NCBI GenBank assembly: GCA_020053795.1
Contig: JAGVMN010000016.1
Span: 1-64,000 of the forward strand
Reading direction: 5' to 3'
DNA: 64,000 nucleotides
Source: Bacteroidia bacterium
GTDB taxonomy: Bacteria > Bacteroidota > Bacteroidia > NS11-12g > UBA9320
Positions 31,733-43,069 of the stretch are shown here, piece after piece. Numbering within the stretch: the first letter of the stretch is position 1; every line of letters begins with the position of its first letter. Made by a program: the position numbers and the translations under genes. A model generated the notes under the pieces. That model saw only the letters and a program-made list of their open reading frames with translations, made no database searches and was not told the DNA's origin.

Positions 31733-32776
31733 TCAGCCCAATGCAGTTATTATTTCGTCATTGGATGGAGATAAAAATAAACTTTCGTAGATCAAATAAT
31801 CTGTGAGCATCCGATCAACGAGTTTCTGTGTTTCATTGGGGAAATAGACCTGAACAGGTTTGCCGTTGCCAAGCCAGTCTTCCATGATTAAAGCATCTTT
31901 GCTTAGGGACCTGAGAACATGTATCCCCATTTCATTTTTCAAAAAATCGGCATTGCAGATTTGTTCGTATTGATCTTTCATGGGCAGAACGCACATCTTC
32001 TTTCCAAGAAACATGGCCTCAGACGTAAGGCCGAAACCTGCGTGAGTCAAAACTCCATTGCACTTTTCAAGGGCATCGAGAAAGTTAACATTGTCAACCG
32101 GGTAAAACTTGATGTCATTCGTATCGAAACCGATTTCATAATGTTTGCAAAAAACCTTAAACTTGATGCCCTTGTAATTCTCCAAAAATGAACGAATCCT
32201 ACTGTTGCTGTATGCAGATAGGTAAACCAGGTAATAATTCTGTCTCCGTGGCTCCATCTGCCTGATTTCTGTTCGTATGATAGGCAAGGAAACACCCTGG
32301 CCGGTTTCCTTGTAAAAAATAGGATAAGTCTTGTCAACCGGGGTGTAGTTCCGCAGTAGGAATTTGCTCAAAGGAAATCTTCCTTCAGGGGCTTTGAAGT
32401 CTTTCAGGTTAAGCGTATATTGATTCCCGATCCCGACGCAATACTTTCCTCTGAAAAAACTGGCCCAGGCTGTTATAGGTTCAAAATCGGTGATAATCAT
32501 ATCGTACTGATGCAAAGGGATTTTTCTCACCTCATTCATAAACGTCACCACACAATTCTTTCTAAAGGTTTTTGTAGCATCAATGCCGCCACTTTTGCCG
32601 AAAAAGAAACCATATCCTTTGCGTCTGTAAGTTACCTCAAAGGGCATTTCAAATTCGGCGTGCAAACCGCTGATCAATACATCTGTTTCAGCCCTTTTGC
32701 GAAGGCAGGGAATAATTTCAACCGCCCTTGTCAAATGTCCGTTTCCGGTAGCCTGTATGGCGTATAGTATTTTCAA
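31733..32776 (-). CDS. Glycosyltransferase-like protein (MurG-like, TIGR00661 type)
   Basis: ILYAIQATGNGHLTRAVEI, TDFEPITAWAS, CNGVLTHAGFGLTSEAMFLGKKM. Confidence 0.82.
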   Translation of the reverse strand: MKILYAIQATGNGHLTRAVEIIPCLRKRAETDVLISGLHAEFEMPFEVTYRRKGYGFFFGKSGGIDATKTFRKNCVVTFMNEVRKIPLHQYDMIITDFEPITAWASFFRGKYCVGIGNQYTLNLKDFKAPEGRFPLSKFLLRNYTPVDKTYPIFYKETGQGVSLPIIRTEIRQMEPRRQNYYLVYLSAYSNSRIRSFLENYKGIKFKVFCKHYEIGFDTNDIKFYPVDNVNFLDALEKCNGVLTHAGFGLTSEAMFLGKKMCVLPMKDQYEQICNADFLKNEMGIHVLRSLSKDALIMEDWLGNGKPVQVYFPNETQKLVDRMLTDYLIYESLFLSPSNDEIITALG

Positions 32777-33624
32777 CTGACTGCCTGATTGATTCTGAAT
32801 TCTGAAACCAAAAGGTGAAATAGTTCTTTTGTATTCAAGTCTGATGTTTCTTCATCTTTTTGATCGGCTGATTCAATATCCTCTGTATATTTATAAAGTT
32901 TCCAAACATCTTCATTGTATTCCAGAGCTGTAAGGTTTTCTACCCAATCACCGGAATTCATATAAATAACAGAACCAGATTCATTTTCTATCTTCCTGAT
33001 TTCCGGGTGGTGTATATGACCGCATATTACTCTTTTGCAGCCGTTCTCAATGGCAAGGGCAGCCGTCAGACGTTCAAAATTGTTGATATATTTAACGGCT
33101 GACTTTACACTTTTTTTAATTCTTTTGGAAAGGGAAATTCTTTCGCGACTCATTGCAAACAAAGCCTGATTGACTAACCTGTTAATCAGAATTAATAAGT
33201 CGTAGCCCGTTGCTCCGAGTTTTGTCAACCATCGGGCGTGTTGCATGGTTACGTCAAAAACATCGCCGTGAAAAATCCAGACTTTTTCTTTATTTACTGT
33301 TAAAATCAATTTGTTGACTACCTCCAGTTCTCCAAGTTTGAGTCCGGCGAATCTCCGCAACATCTCATCATGATTACCTGTGATGTAATATATCTTTGTG
33401 CCGGCCAGCATCATATCCAGCAGTTCTTTCACCACTTTCATGTGTTGTTTTGGCCAGTACCTCTTGTTGAATTGCCAGATATCGAAAATGTCTCCATTCA
33501 GAACCAGCGTTTCAGGTTTGATTGATCGAAGGTATTGCTTCAACTCACGGGCATGGCAGCCATAAGTTCCAAGATGAACATCGGATATAATGGCGAATTC
33601 TAAATTGCGTTTAGTGCCGGACAT
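32773..33624 (-). CDS. Metallophosphoesterase, UDP-2,3-diacylglucosamine diphosphatase-like
   Basis: ISDVHLG, LNGDIFD, TGNHDE, CGHIHHPE. Confidence 0.87.
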   Translation of the reverse strand: MSGTKRNLEFAIISDVHLGTYGCHARELKQYLRSIKPETLVLNGDIFDIWQFNKRYWPKQHMKVVKELLDMMLAGTKIYYITGNHDEMLRRFAGLKLGELEVVNKLILTVNKEKVWIFHGDVFDVTMQHARWLTKLGATGYDLLILINRLVNQALFAMSRERISLSKRIKKSVKSAVKYINNFERLTAALAIENGCKRVICGHIHHPEIRKIENESGSVIYMNSGDWVENLTALEYNEDVWKLYKYTEDIESADQKDEETSDLNTKELFHLLVSEFRINQAVS

Positions 33625-33902
33625 AATCGTCTATATGAAAAACCCGGCAATAGAATTTCGTGAGCCAAATCGTCCACCAATTTCTAATATATCTGACAAA
33701 TGTTACTTTAGTCATCTTTGCATTGATTTCAGAGGCAAAGATGATTTGATGAAATTAACCTAAGATTGTCCTAAATTGATCAAATAAACAATAAACAAGG
33801 AGAACATTAAAAACTTGTTAAACTTAAGCGTTGTTTTGACACTGAAAGTTTGATCGGGAAAAGAATTAAACACTTTTATGACTGTCCTTATTGTTCACCA
33901 AT

Positions 33903-34646
33903 TCAGTGAATGCGTTTTTTAATTTCTTTCCAAAGGCTTGAAAATGCCAGACTGGATTTGGAATTACCGGCAAATACTGTCAATGGTTTCTGCACCATGC
34001 CCATTTTTTCTATATCGGAAGAACTCTTAATAAAAGATTTTAAAAAATTCGGATCGTCAACAAAGCATGATTTCATTACTTCTTTGTGCAGATTTTTTCG
34101 AATATCTACCATTGAAAAAAAAGGATAAATATGATTGGCATTCAGATCATGCTTTTTAAAATAATCTAAAACATGATGATATGTTCTTATTGACAAGGTG
34201 CTTGGAATCACCGGAACCAAAAAGTAATCAGCGGAACGAAAAATATGTTCAGAAAGTTGCGACAATCCGGGCGGACAATCTATAAAGGTGTAGTCATATC
34301 GCTTCCTGAATGAGTCAATTATGACTCTCAGTTTCTTCCCCGACTTTTTGGTTTCTTCCAGAATAATATCCATATTCCTAATGGAGAAGTCGGCAGGCAG
34401 AATATCTAAATTCGGGTAATCGCTTTCCATGACAGCGTCCATTATCTTGCTTTTACCTTCAAGCAAACTTTTTGCCCCACCTTTAATTTTGGCTTTTACA
34501 CTGCAAAAAAAAGAAGCAGAACCTTGCGGGTCAAAATCCCACAAAAGCACCTTGTTTTTCTCCAAAGAAGCCAGATAAGCGAAATTTACCGCTGCTGTGG
34601 TCTTCCCGACGCCCCCTTTGAAGTTGTATATTGCAATAGTTGGCAA
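33903..34646 (-). CDS. ParA/Soj-family ATPase
   Basis: YNFKGGVGKTTAAVNFAYLA; FIDCPPGLS. Confidence 0.9.
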   Translation of the reverse strand: MPTIAIYNFKGGVGKTTAAVNFAYLASLEKNKVLLWDFDPQGSASFFCSVKAKIKGGAKSLLEGKSKIMDAVMESDYPNLDILPADFSIRNMDIILEETKKSGKKLRVIIDSFRKRYDYTFIDCPPGLSQLSEHIFRSADYFLVPVIPSTLSIRTYHHVLDYFKKHDLNANHIYPFFSMVDIRKNLHKEVMKSCFVDDPNFLKSFIKSSSDIEKMGMVQKPLTVFAGNSKSSLAFSSLWKEIKKRIH

Positions 34647-34737
34647 ATCCCAATTAAATTTATTTCGATTTTAGCTTACTTAAAATAATGTGGGGTTTTC
34701 AAAACCAGCATTGATGACTGTTTCGAAAATTCAAACT

Positions 34738-35124
34738 TTAACTTATTTTCTTACCCGCTGGTTTCTGAGGCTTCTTGGCAATAGCTGGTTCTGGTACGGT
34801 GGATGTAACCTTTGATTTTGGTGCAGACCGGGCAACTACTTTAGACTTTTTTGCCGGCTTAGCCTTTACAGGCAAAGCTTTCTTTGTCTTTTCCGTTTTC
34901 GCTGAAACTATTTTTTTTGCATCAGAGGCCTTATTCTTTTTTAACCGATCGGCTTTCTTTTGAAGCGTATACAACTTCTTTGCAATGTGCTTGGCAATCT
35001 TCTTTGAAGCTCCCTCAATCGATTTTGTAAGTGCTTTGCCCTCCACTTTTAACTCCGATACTATTTCGTTAATCTTTGAAACAATTCTGGCTTCCAGGTC
35101 ATTTTTCGATTTGGCATTTTTCAT
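34738..35124 (-). CDS. Lys/Ala-rich histone H1-like basic protein
   Basis: 128 aa; basic C-terminal tail KAKPAKKSKVVARSAPKSKVTS...AKKPQKPAGKKIS. Confidence 0.65.
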   Translation of the reverse strand: MKNAKSKNDLEARIVSKINEIVSELKVEGKALTKSIEGASKKIAKHIAKKLYTLQKKADRLKKNKASDAKKIVSAKTEKTKKALPVKAKPAKKSKVVARSAPKSKVTSTVPEPAIAKKPQKPAGKKIS

Positions 35125-35538
35125 ACTTTCTGGTCTTTTTACACAAGCAATATTACACCAATGTTGTCAACTGTCTAAATTCTCTACAAAAAATTAACAA
35201 TTCCTTAACATCAATTAACTCAAAAAATATGTGGAGATGCTTAGTCTATCAAGGGCGGACAGAGGTGTAAGTTTTTTATTATATATCAGATTTTAATTTG
35301 TCGTTTTTGGATAGGGTGAAGTTTTTGATTTATGATCGTCAATAATCCGAATACTTTTGGCGTTGCAGTCTTTGTGCCTTTTTGTCTCCGAGGAATTTCG
35401 GTTTGGCGGGTAAAAACATTTCCTGAACAGGTAAAACAACAAAGGCTGCAAATGGATGCCGAAACGAAAATATAACGTCAGCAGATTGGAGCCTAAACTT
35501 AAAACCGGAACAATAAAAAATGCCAGGGAGCAGGCGTT

Positions 35539-38253
35539 TCACAACAGGGTAATCTGGTCTCCGGTAGTAAAAACTTCAGGTTCCTCAGTTTTTTTTGCTT
35601 TCTTCTCCGAGGGCAATGGTATAAAATTTTCTTTTTTTACCTCTTCCCGTTTTACCACTTGTTGCTCAATAGTCTCTATTTGGTCTTCTGCAATCTCTTC
35701 ACTCAGGTCATCAGGATCGTCTGGCAGGTCTTCGGCATCTTCTTCGCGATCATCCAACAGCTTGAATCGGATAAATTTATCGTAAGTCAGTTTATTGCCA
35801 ACGGACTTCCAGCCTTTGATGTCAATGAAGTCTTTAAGGTCAATTTCCGAAACCAGTTTTTCGCCGTTCTTCTTTTCCGTATGCAATTCTATGACGGGCC
35901 TGTTGAATAGTGTAGCCAACAACAATTGATTGCCTTTGCCCTCGTTGATAAAAAGAAAACGTTTATTAAGTGTAGAGGTCTCCACCAAAAACCTTTTTAC
36001 ATAATGTGACTTTTGCGTTCCGTCATAATAAATACAGGTTACCGGTTTGTTGGGATAGAATTTCTGGATACTGAGGATGTCGGTGATGTTATAATGATTG
36101 GTCAATTCATGATCGGTCACCTCATAGTCGCCATTCTTATAGAAAACCAAAATCCGATCATCAGTATTAAAGCTTCCCAATAAATCCCCATGCCCATCAA
36201 TGTTCAATCTGCCTATTGAAGGATCGAACCAGATATTTCTTCCACCAATGGTTGATTTTCCCTTCTCCTTCAGTTCTACCTTTCTAATGCGGTATTTACC
36301 GGCTACATTTCCTATTGAGTTTCTTCCTTTTATGGCCAGTTCAGAAAAATCGAAATCATAAACCTTTTTTCGGGCTTTGGCCAGACCATGAAGATAAATA
36401 GTCACCACTTCTGCTTCGCCATTGGGGTTAGCACTGAAATAGATAAGTTTCGAATGGGGTGTTCCCTGTGTAATATCGTTTTCCCTGTCGCGGGTCATAG
36501 ATGTAACCGCAAATCTTTTAGCAAAAAGTTTCTGGCTTTTCCCGTCGAGATAAAGGGTATTATAAACCATACGGTTGTCGCCCTTTCGCCAAATGCCGAC
36601 ATACTCCAGGTCTTTTCCGAAAAAGGCTTTATCAGCCACCTTGCTCACCACATATTTGCCGTCTTTCCGGATGACAATGATGTCGTCAATATCGGAACAG
36701 TCGCACAGGTAGGCATCTTTCTTCAATCCATACCCCACAAATCCTTCGATAAAGTTGGCGTAGAGCTTTTCACTCGCTACCGCTACGACAGTGGCGTTGA
36801 TATCGCCAAAACGACGTTCTTCTGTCAGCCTTTCTCGACCCCTGCCATATTTGTCAAGAAGGTTTTTGAAATAGGCAATAGCGTAATCGGTCAGGTTGGC
36901 AATATGCCGGGCTACTTCAGCCAATTGATCTTCTATGCTTTTAAGCAACTCATCTGCTTTGAGTGCATCGAAACGCGAAATCCGTTTGATTCGGATTTCC
37001 GTCAATCTTTCTATGTCCTCAGATGTAACCGGCCTGTATAAAAGATTCTTGAAGGGTTCAAGCCCCCTGTCTATTGTCACAATAATCGCTTCCCATGTTT
37101 CACATTCTTCAATGTCGCGGTAGATACGTTCCTCAATAAATATTTTCTCAAGCGAGCTGAAATGCCATTTCTCCTCCAGTTCGTGCCGTTTGATATGCAG
37201 TTCCTGATTTAAAAAATCAAGTGTCCGATTGGTAGATATTTCAAGTATCTCGTTTACGCTGAGAAAATGCGGCTTATTGTCTATAATAATGCAAGCATTG
37301 GGCGAAATGCTCAATTCACAGTCCGTAAATGCATAAAGTGCATCAATTGTTTTGTCGGGAGAAATTCCTGAAGCCAGTTGAATTTCAATTTCTACATCTT
37401 TGGCAGTATTGTCTATTACCTTTTTGATTTTGATCTTCCCCTTGTCATTGGCTTTCAGGATGGAATCTATCAGGTTTCCTGTGGTGGTACCAAAAGGAAT
37501 TTCTTTGATCAAAAGTGTTTTATTGTTCTTCTCCTCGATTTTGGCCCTTACCTTAATCCGACTGCCACGTCGTCCTTCGTTGTAGTCTGTAAAATCGGCA
37601 TATCCACCTGTAGGAAAATCCGGTTTTATATCTGATTTCTTTCCTTTCAGAATATCAATAGAGGCTCTGATGAGTTCAATGAAATTGTGGGGCAAAATTT
37701 TTGTTGACAAGCCAACTGCAATTCCTTCAACACCTTGTGCCAAAACCAAAGGAAATTTGGCCGGAAGCGTTACCGGTTCTCTTTTTCTGCCATCGTAAGA
37801 TCGTTGCCAAAGCGTGGTGTCATCGTTAAAAAGAACTTCCAGTGCAAACTTGGTCAGGCGAGCCTCGATGTATCTCGGTGCTGCCGCTCCGTCACCGGTT
37901 CTTATATCACCCCAGTTTCCCTGCGTGTCTATCAACAGGTCTTTCTGACCCATGTTAACCATCGCATCGCCGATGGCCTGGTCTCCATGGGGATGATACT
38001 GCATGGTTTGCCCAATGATGTTGGCCACTTTGTTGAACCTGCCGTCGTCCATTTCCTTCATGGCAAACATGATACGCCGTTGAACAGGTTTCAATCCATC
38101 CTCTATGGCTGGAACGGCCCTTTCCAGAATAACATAGGAAGAGTAGTCCAGAAACCAATCTTCGTACATACCCGAAACGGCTCTTTGGGTGACACCCTTT
38201 GGCGGGTGATTGTTGTGGTTGTCCTCTGTTTCTTTATTCAAATCTTCCATCAT
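35539..38253 (-). CDS. parC: DNA topoisomerase IV subunit A
   Basis: [25 protein letters not shown]; adjacent, 4-nt-overlapping parE. Confidence 0.93.
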   Translation of the reverse strand: MMEDLNKETEDNHNNHPPKGVTQRAVSGMYEDWFLDYSSYVILERAVPAIEDGLKPVQRRIMFAMKEMDDGRFNKVANIIGQTMQYHPHGDQAIGDAMVNMGQKDLLIDTQGNWGDIRTGDGAAAPRYIEARLTKFALEVLFNDDTTLWQRSYDGRKREPVTLPAKFPLVLAQGVEGIAVGLSTKILPHNFIELIRASIDILKGKKSDIKPDFPTGGYADFTDYNEGRRGSRIKVRAKIEEKNNKTLLIKEIPFGTTTGNLIDSILKANDKGKIKIKKVIDNTAKDVEIEIQLASGISPDKTIDALYAFTDCELSISPNACIIIDNKPHFLSVNEILEISTNRTLDFLNQELHIKRHELEEKWHFSSLEKIFIEERIYRDIEECETWEAIIVTIDRGLEPFKNLLYRPVTSEDIERLTEIRIKRISRFDALKADELLKSIEDQLAEVARHIANLTDYAIAYFKNLLDKYGRGRERLTEERRFGDINATVVAVASEKLYANFIEGFVGYGLKKDAYLCDCSDIDDIIVIRKDGKYVVSKVADKAFFGKDLEYVGIWRKGDNRMVYNTLYLDGKSQKLFAKRFAVTSMTRDRENDITQGTPHSKLIYFSANPNGEAEVVTIYLHGLAKARKKVYDFDFSELAIKGRNSIGNVAGKYRIRKVELKEKGKSTIGGRNIWFDPSIGRLNIDGHGDLLGSFNTDDRILVFYKNGDYEVTDHELTNHYNITDILSIQKFYPNKPVTCIYYDGTQKSHYVKRFLVETSTLNKRFLFINEGKGNQLLLATLFNRPVIELHTEKKNGEKLVSEIDLKDFIDIKGWKSVGNKLTYDKFIRFKLLDDREEDAEDLPDDPDDLSEEIAEDQIETIEQQVVKREEVKKENFIPLPSEKKAKKTEEPEVFTTGDQITLL

Positions 38254-40106
38254 GCGGCTTCCTGTTCTTTATCTGCTTCGTCAATCTCAAACTTTAGATT
38301 ATTGATGATAAAATCCTGACGTTCAGGAGTATTCTTTCCCATATAATATTCCAAAAGTTTTGGGATGGAGGTTTCTGTTTTCAGAATGACCGGTTCGAGC
38401 CTGATGTCATCTCCAATAAACTTTCCAAATTCCTCAGGTGAAATTTCTCCCAAGCCTTTGAATCTGGTGATCTCCGGTTTGCCACCGAGTTTTTTGATCG
38501 CTTTCTGCTTTTGTTCTTCCGAATAGCAATAATGGGTTTCCTTTTTATTTCTGACACGGAATAATGGTGTCTCCAAAATATAAACATGGCCCCCTCTTAC
38601 AAGATCAGGGAAGAACTGCAGAAAGAAAGTTAACATCAGCAGCCGAATGTGCATCCCGTCCACGTCGGCATCTGTAGCGAGTACTATTTTGTTGTATCTC
38701 AGGTTCTCTAAATCTTCCTCAATATCCAGTGCATGTTGCAGCAGGTTGAATTCTTCGTTTTCGTAAACTACCTTTTTGGTTAACCCGTAGCAGTTTAAAG
38801 GTTTGCCCCTAAGGCTGAACACCGCCTGGGTCTCCACATTCCTCGATTTGGTGATAGAACCGCTGGCAGAATCGCCCTCTGTGATAAACAAGGTTGATTC
38901 AAACTTCTCTTCATTGGTATCGGTGAAATGGTTCCGGCAGTCTCTCAGTTTTTTGTTGTGGACATTAGCTTTTTTTGCTCTTTCCTTAGCCAGCTTTCTG
39001 ATACCCGCCATGTCCTTACGTTCTTTCTCCGACTGAGTTATTCGCTTCAAAAGGGCATCGGCAGTTTGTGGATGCTTGTGTAAGTAGTTATCAAGATGGT
39101 TTTTTACAAAGTCGTTGATGAATCCTTTAATAGATTGTCCACCAATACTCAATTCGGTTGATCCGAGTTTTGTTTTTGTCTGCGACTCAAATACAGGTTC
39201 CTGAACCCTGATGCTGATAGCGGCAATTATCGCAGTTCGGACATCAGAAGGCTCGAAATTCTTTTTATAGAACTCTCTGAGGGTTTTTACAATAGCCTCC
39301 TTAAAGGCTGCCAGATGGGTTCCGCCCTGTGTTGTATGTTGCCCGTTGACAAAGGAATAGTATTCTTCGCCATAGTTATGATTGTGAGAAAAAGTCAGTT
39401 CAATATCTTCGCCTTTCAAATGAATAGCCGGATAAACATATTGATCTTCCCCACATTTGTGGTGCAGCAAATCAAGCAATCCATTCTTTGATTGAAATTT
39501 GTTACCATTAAAATAAACGCTTAATCCGGAGTTCAGGAAGGCGTAATTCCATATTTGCTCATCTACAAATTCGCTGATGTAATTATAGTTTTTGAATATG
39601 GTGTCGTCGGCTTCAAATTCAATATAAGTTCCATCTTTCTCATTACTGACCAGGTCTTGCTCTTTGATGAGTAAACCTCTTTCGAATTGAGCGAGCTTCG
39701 ATCTTCCTTCTCTGAAAGATTGTACTATGAAATTGGCTGACAAGGCATTGACGGCTTTGGTTCCAACGCCGTTTAATCCAACGGATTTCTGAAAGGCTTT
39801 TGAATCATACTTGCCACCGGTATTGATCTTACTAACACAGTCTATCACCTTTCCCAGAGGTATTCCTCGACCATAATCACGGATGGAAACAATTCGCTCG
39901 TTGATTTCAATATCAATTCGATTGCCGTGACCCATAACGAACTCATCAATCGAATTGTCAATAATCTCTTTCAGCAAAACATAAATGCCGTCATCAGCAG
40001 CAGATCCGTTGCCGAGCTTGCCAATGTACATTCCGGGCCTAAGACGAATGTGTTCTCGCCAGTCAAGTGAACGGATACTTTCTTCTGAATAAACGGGTTG
40101 ACTCAT
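38250..40106 (-). CDS. parE: DNA topoisomerase IV subunit B
   Basis: GHKL motifs, [35 protein letters not shown]. Confidence 0.95.
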   Translation of the reverse strand: MSQPVYSEESIRSLDWREHIRLRPGMYIGKLGNGSAADDGIYVLLKEIIDNSIDEFVMGHGNRIDIEINERIVSIRDYGRGIPLGKVIDCVSKINTGGKYDSKAFQKSVGLNGVGTKAVNALSANFIVQSFREGRSKLAQFERGLLIKEQDLVSNEKDGTYIEFEADDTIFKNYNYISEFVDEQIWNYAFLNSGLSVYFNGNKFQSKNGLLDLLHHKCGEDQYVYPAIHLKGEDIELTFSHNHNYGEEYYSFVNGQHTTQGGTHLAAFKEAIVKTLREFYKKNFEPSDVRTAIIAAISIRVQEPVFESQTKTKLGSTELSIGGQSIKGFINDFVKNHLDNYLHKHPQTADALLKRITQSEKERKDMAGIRKLAKERAKKANVHNKKLRDCRNHFTDTNEEKFESTLFITEGDSASGSITKSRNVETQAVFSLRGKPLNCYGLTKKVVYENEEFNLLQHALDIEEDLENLRYNKIVLATDADVDGMHIRLLMLTFFLQFFPDLVRGGHVYILETPLFRVRNKKETHYCYSEEQKQKAIKKLGGKPEITRFKGLGEISPEEFGKFIGDDIRLEPVILKTETSIPKLLEYYMGKNTPERQDFIINNLKFEIDEADKEQEAA

Positions 40107-40307
40107 ACACCATCTTTAATAAAACTTCAAAATAGAAATTAAACCTTCGAAGATACTATTAAGACAATGGCCGCTATAATATAATGCTGTGCTTTTTATA
40201 AACAGGTTGTGGGTAAAATCAGTGTATGGCCAAGACATCTAAATTGAGAAATCCAATGATTTCTATAGTACTTTACGGGAGTTTTCAAATTCTGCATATC
40301 AACAATA

Positions 40308-40440
40308 TTACCAGTAGGTTTTAGCAAGAGTCAAGGTTAGGCGATCAAATAGGTATTTACCAAAGTATCTGCGGTTGAGTTTGTAGCAGAATTCGTTCAG
40401 ATAAGATTGTAGGTAGGCCCCTTTAATTTCTTTGCCCAAA
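40308..40440 (-). pseudogene. IS1595-like transposase 3' fragment
   Basis: Minus strand reads GKEIKGAYLQSYLNEFCYKLNRRYFGKYLFDRLTLTLAKTYW*, resembling the conserved C-terminus of IS1595/ISXO2-type transposases. Confidence 0.6.
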
Positions 40441-40511
40441 GGTTGGTGTTTTTCACCAACCTTCCAAAGGTATCAGATAAGTTCAGCATAATGAGTAATA
40501 AAACCCCATTC
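40430..40511 (-). repeat. REP-like dispersed repeat, copy 2 (inverted relative to 27-107)
   Basis: CTTTGCCCAAAGGTTGGTGTTTTTCACCAACCTTCC...ATAAAACCCCATTC; hairpin 40438-40463. Confidence 0.85.
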
Positions 40512-40591
40512 CCTTTGCCGTTACGAATTTTCTTTGGTGGGTGCTGTCATCGGCCTGCCAACGCCAACCTGTTTCTATACCGAAAAATAAA

Positions 40592-41051
40592 TCAAAGGTC
40601 ATACAATTCTAAAAACGAAAACTGCGATTCTCCCATCAGTTTCGATTTGCAAGAACTCCAGTAATATCCCTCCGGCAGCCTGACTAATTGCCAATTTGAT
40701 TGCACCGGACAATCGTGAATATAGTTCAACATCTGAACGAAAATGTCTGTTGTCTCATCAGGAACCCATGGTGGTTGTCGTTCAAAACCCTGTCGGTTCC
40801 GGTCGCTCCGGGTTGAGTCTATCTTTGAATAATTGGGAACACCCTCATCTTTCATTTTCAAGATTATTTTCTGCGAGGTAAATTTCAGAAAATCCCATTG
40901 CAAAAACAAAACCAAAGACCTGACATCGCCGCACCTGTGTTAAATAATTCAAACTATTGCCGATGATTATTTTGTATTCTTCCGGCTTCAACAAATGTTG
41001 ACAGTTGAGGTTGGTTGCAGTAAAAAAACCAGAGATTCCTGATTTTCTCAT
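40592..41051 (-). pseudogene. REP-associated tyrosine transposase (RAYT, Y1_Tnp) remnant
   Basis: MRKSGISGFFTATNLNCQHLLKPEEYKIIIGNSLNYL...VFGFV then, in another frame, QWDFLKFTSQKIILKM...MLNYIHDCPVQSNWQLVRLPEGYYWSSCKSK; central MPNHIHLI motif absent at the frame junction. Confidence 0.78.
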
Positions 41052-41291
41052 ACATAGCTCAGGCAAAATTAGTACTTCTAAAGATTTTGACAACAAATGC
41101 AAATTGATTCAGAATAGAGGTTCAGATCGGAATTTCTGGTCGTTGACAACACAGACCAGTGAAGAAAGAAAATAGATTTACTCGGATTTCTATCCGCTAA
41201 ACCTAAAGGTTCTTTTTCTCCGGTCGGAATTCAGCCGCTACCCCGCCATTATATTATTCGATATACATCAATTGGTGAAGAAGACAATAAA

Positions 41292-41316
41292 AAAGGCCAC
41301 CCTGCGGCAGCCTTAA
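41292..41316 (-). terminator. Probable intrinsic terminator downstream of trxA
   Basis: Minus strand AAGGCTGCCGCAGGGTGGCCTTTTTT: imperfect stem plus T run. Confidence 0.6.
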
Positions 41317-41338
41317 CTTAATGCATTTTCGAAAGTAT

Positions 41339-41659
41339 TTAATCCATCTGAGCTTCTAATTTACCAACAAGCAGACTCTTCGGTACAGCTCCGATGATCT
41401 TATCCACAAGTTCTCCGTTTTTGAACACCAACAACGTTGGAATGCTTCGGATTCCGTATTTGGACGGGACACCTGGGTTTTCGTCCACGTTCATTTTCCC
41501 GATGGAGACTTTGCCATCGTATTCCCCTGATAATTCTTCTACAATAGGGCCAATCATGCGGCAGGGGCCACACCATTCTGCCCAAAAATCAACCAAAACC
41601 GGTTTGTCCGATTTCAAAACTTCCTGATCGAAGTTGCTGTCTGTGAATTCTTTTGCCAT
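41339..41659 (-). CDS. trxA: Thioredoxin
   Basis: [29 protein letters not shown]. Confidence 0.96.
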   Translation of the reverse strand: MAKEFTDSNFDQEVLKSDKPVLVDFWAEWCGPCRMIGPIVEELSGEYDGKVSIGKMNVDENPGVPSKYGIRSIPTLLVFKNGELVDKIIGAVPKSLLVGKLEAQMD

Positions 41660-41749
41660 GATTATTAAAATTTTCGTATTATTTTCGATCCTGCCTGAAC
41701 ATCAGGCGGTGCAAATGTACCCAAACAACGTTATACAATAAAGGAAGGT

Positions 41750-43033
41750 TTGATAACAATTTCTGATACAAGGATAATCATTGGCAATTCATTGGGAAGA
41801 ACTTTCCTGAATTGGTGTTTGCCCCTGCTTTTATCTTTTTATTTTTCGTGCAACAGCGGTCCGATTGAAAAAGACAAGGCGGAGAATATTGCCACAGGAA
41901 TCAAATTGGCAGAGGACACGGTTGACCATACTTTTTTGGATATTTCTGTGAAGGGATTGAAAGTTGATGAGGGAAAAATCGGGAAAAATGAATTGTTAGC
42001 CCATTTGCTTGCACCCTATAATGTCGTCCCATTTACGTTGAATAAATTGGCCATTGATTTCAAATCAGTATTTGATATCAGAACCATCAGGGCCGGCGAT
42101 GAGTATGCCGTCATTTACAATGAAGACAGCCTGAAACTGGCTCAATACTTTGTTTATCGTAAATCTGCCTATAAATACTTTGTGATGAAGTTTCAGGACT
42201 CTTCCTATGTCTATGAATATTTGCTTCCCGTTGACACGGTTGAGAAATCTTTTGCGGGTACAATCAAACAAAGCCTCTTTCAGACTTTTGCCGATCACCA
42301 TGTTTCCATGGAACTGGGGCATAAGTTGGCAGATATTATGGCTTGGCAGATAGACTTTTTCAAGCTGCGTAAAAATGATCATTTTAAAGTGATATACGAT
42401 GAATTGACAGTCGGTAAAACACCCGTTGAGATCGGAAGGGTAAAAGCCATCGAATTTAACTGGGGCGATGAGATATTTTATGCTTTCAATTTCAAACAGG
42501 ATGAGTTGAACCAGTACTTTGACGACAATGGAAAAAGTTTGCGAAAGACTTTTTTAAAAGCTCCCTTAGATTTTACCCGTATCAGTTCCAGATATACAAT
42601 GAAGCGTTTCCATCCGATCCAAAAAATATGGAAATCCCATTTGGGCACTGACTATGCAGCACCAACCGGAACACCGATCAGAACCGTTGGCGATGGCATC
42701 GTGATAGAATCTGGACATGGTCGCGGAAACGGGAATTATGTGAAAGTGAAACACAACAGTATATACACAACTCAGTATCTTCACATGAGTAGAATTGCCC
42801 CCTCAGCGAGGAAAGGAAAAACATTAAAACAAGGGCAGGTAATCGGCTATGTTGGAAGTACCGGTTTGGCCACCGGGCCTCATTTGTGTTTCAGGTTTTG
42901 GAAAAATGGAAAACAAATTGACCCTTTTACCGTAAAGGTTCCACCAACAGTCCCTGTCAATGAAAAGCTTTTGCCTGAGTTTAACAAGATCAAAGCTGAG
43001 ATGAAGGCAAAATTGGGGAAGATTAAGGTTTAA
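41750..43033 (+). CDS. M23-family peptidoglycan endopeptidase, probable lipoprotein
   Basis: HLGTDYAAPTGTPIRTVGDGIV, YLHMSRIA, GLATGPHLCFRF; TTG start in the ORF call. Confidence 0.88.
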   Translation: MITISDTRIIIGNSLGRTFLNWCLPLLLSFYFSCNSGPIEKDKAENIATGIKLAEDTVDHTFLDISVKGLKVDEGKIGKNELLAHLLAPYNVVPFTLNKLAIDFKSVFDIRTIRAGDEYAVIYNEDSLKLAQYFVYRKSAYKYFVMKFQDSSYVYEYLLPVDTVEKSFAGTIKQSLFQTFADHHVSMELGHKLADIMAWQIDFFKLRKNDHFKVIYDELTVGKTPVEIGRVKAIEFNWGDEIFYAFNFKQDELNQYFDDNGKSLRKTFLKAPLDFTRISSRYTMKRFHPIQKIWKSHLGTDYAAPTGTPIRTVGDGIVIESGHGRGNGNYVKVKHNSIYTTQYLHMSRIAPSARKGKTLKQGQVIGYVGSTGLATGPHLCFRFWKNGKQIDPFTVKVPPTVPVNEKLLPEFNKIKAEMKAKLGKIKV

Positions 43034-43069
43034 AAATATTTCAGGTTTCAAGTTTAACTAAATAGCAAA

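Noticed and set aside
33903-34646. ParA as evidence for a plasmid or prophage
   Set aside because: Surrounded by core chromosomal genes; no rep, integrase or phage structural genes.
35339-35542. 67-aa minus ORF downstream of parC
   Set aside because: No family resemblance; overlaps another spurious frame.
36388-38319. Plus-strand ORFs of 217 and 194 aa inside parC
   Set aside because: Antisense to a conserved topoisomerase gene; no homology features.
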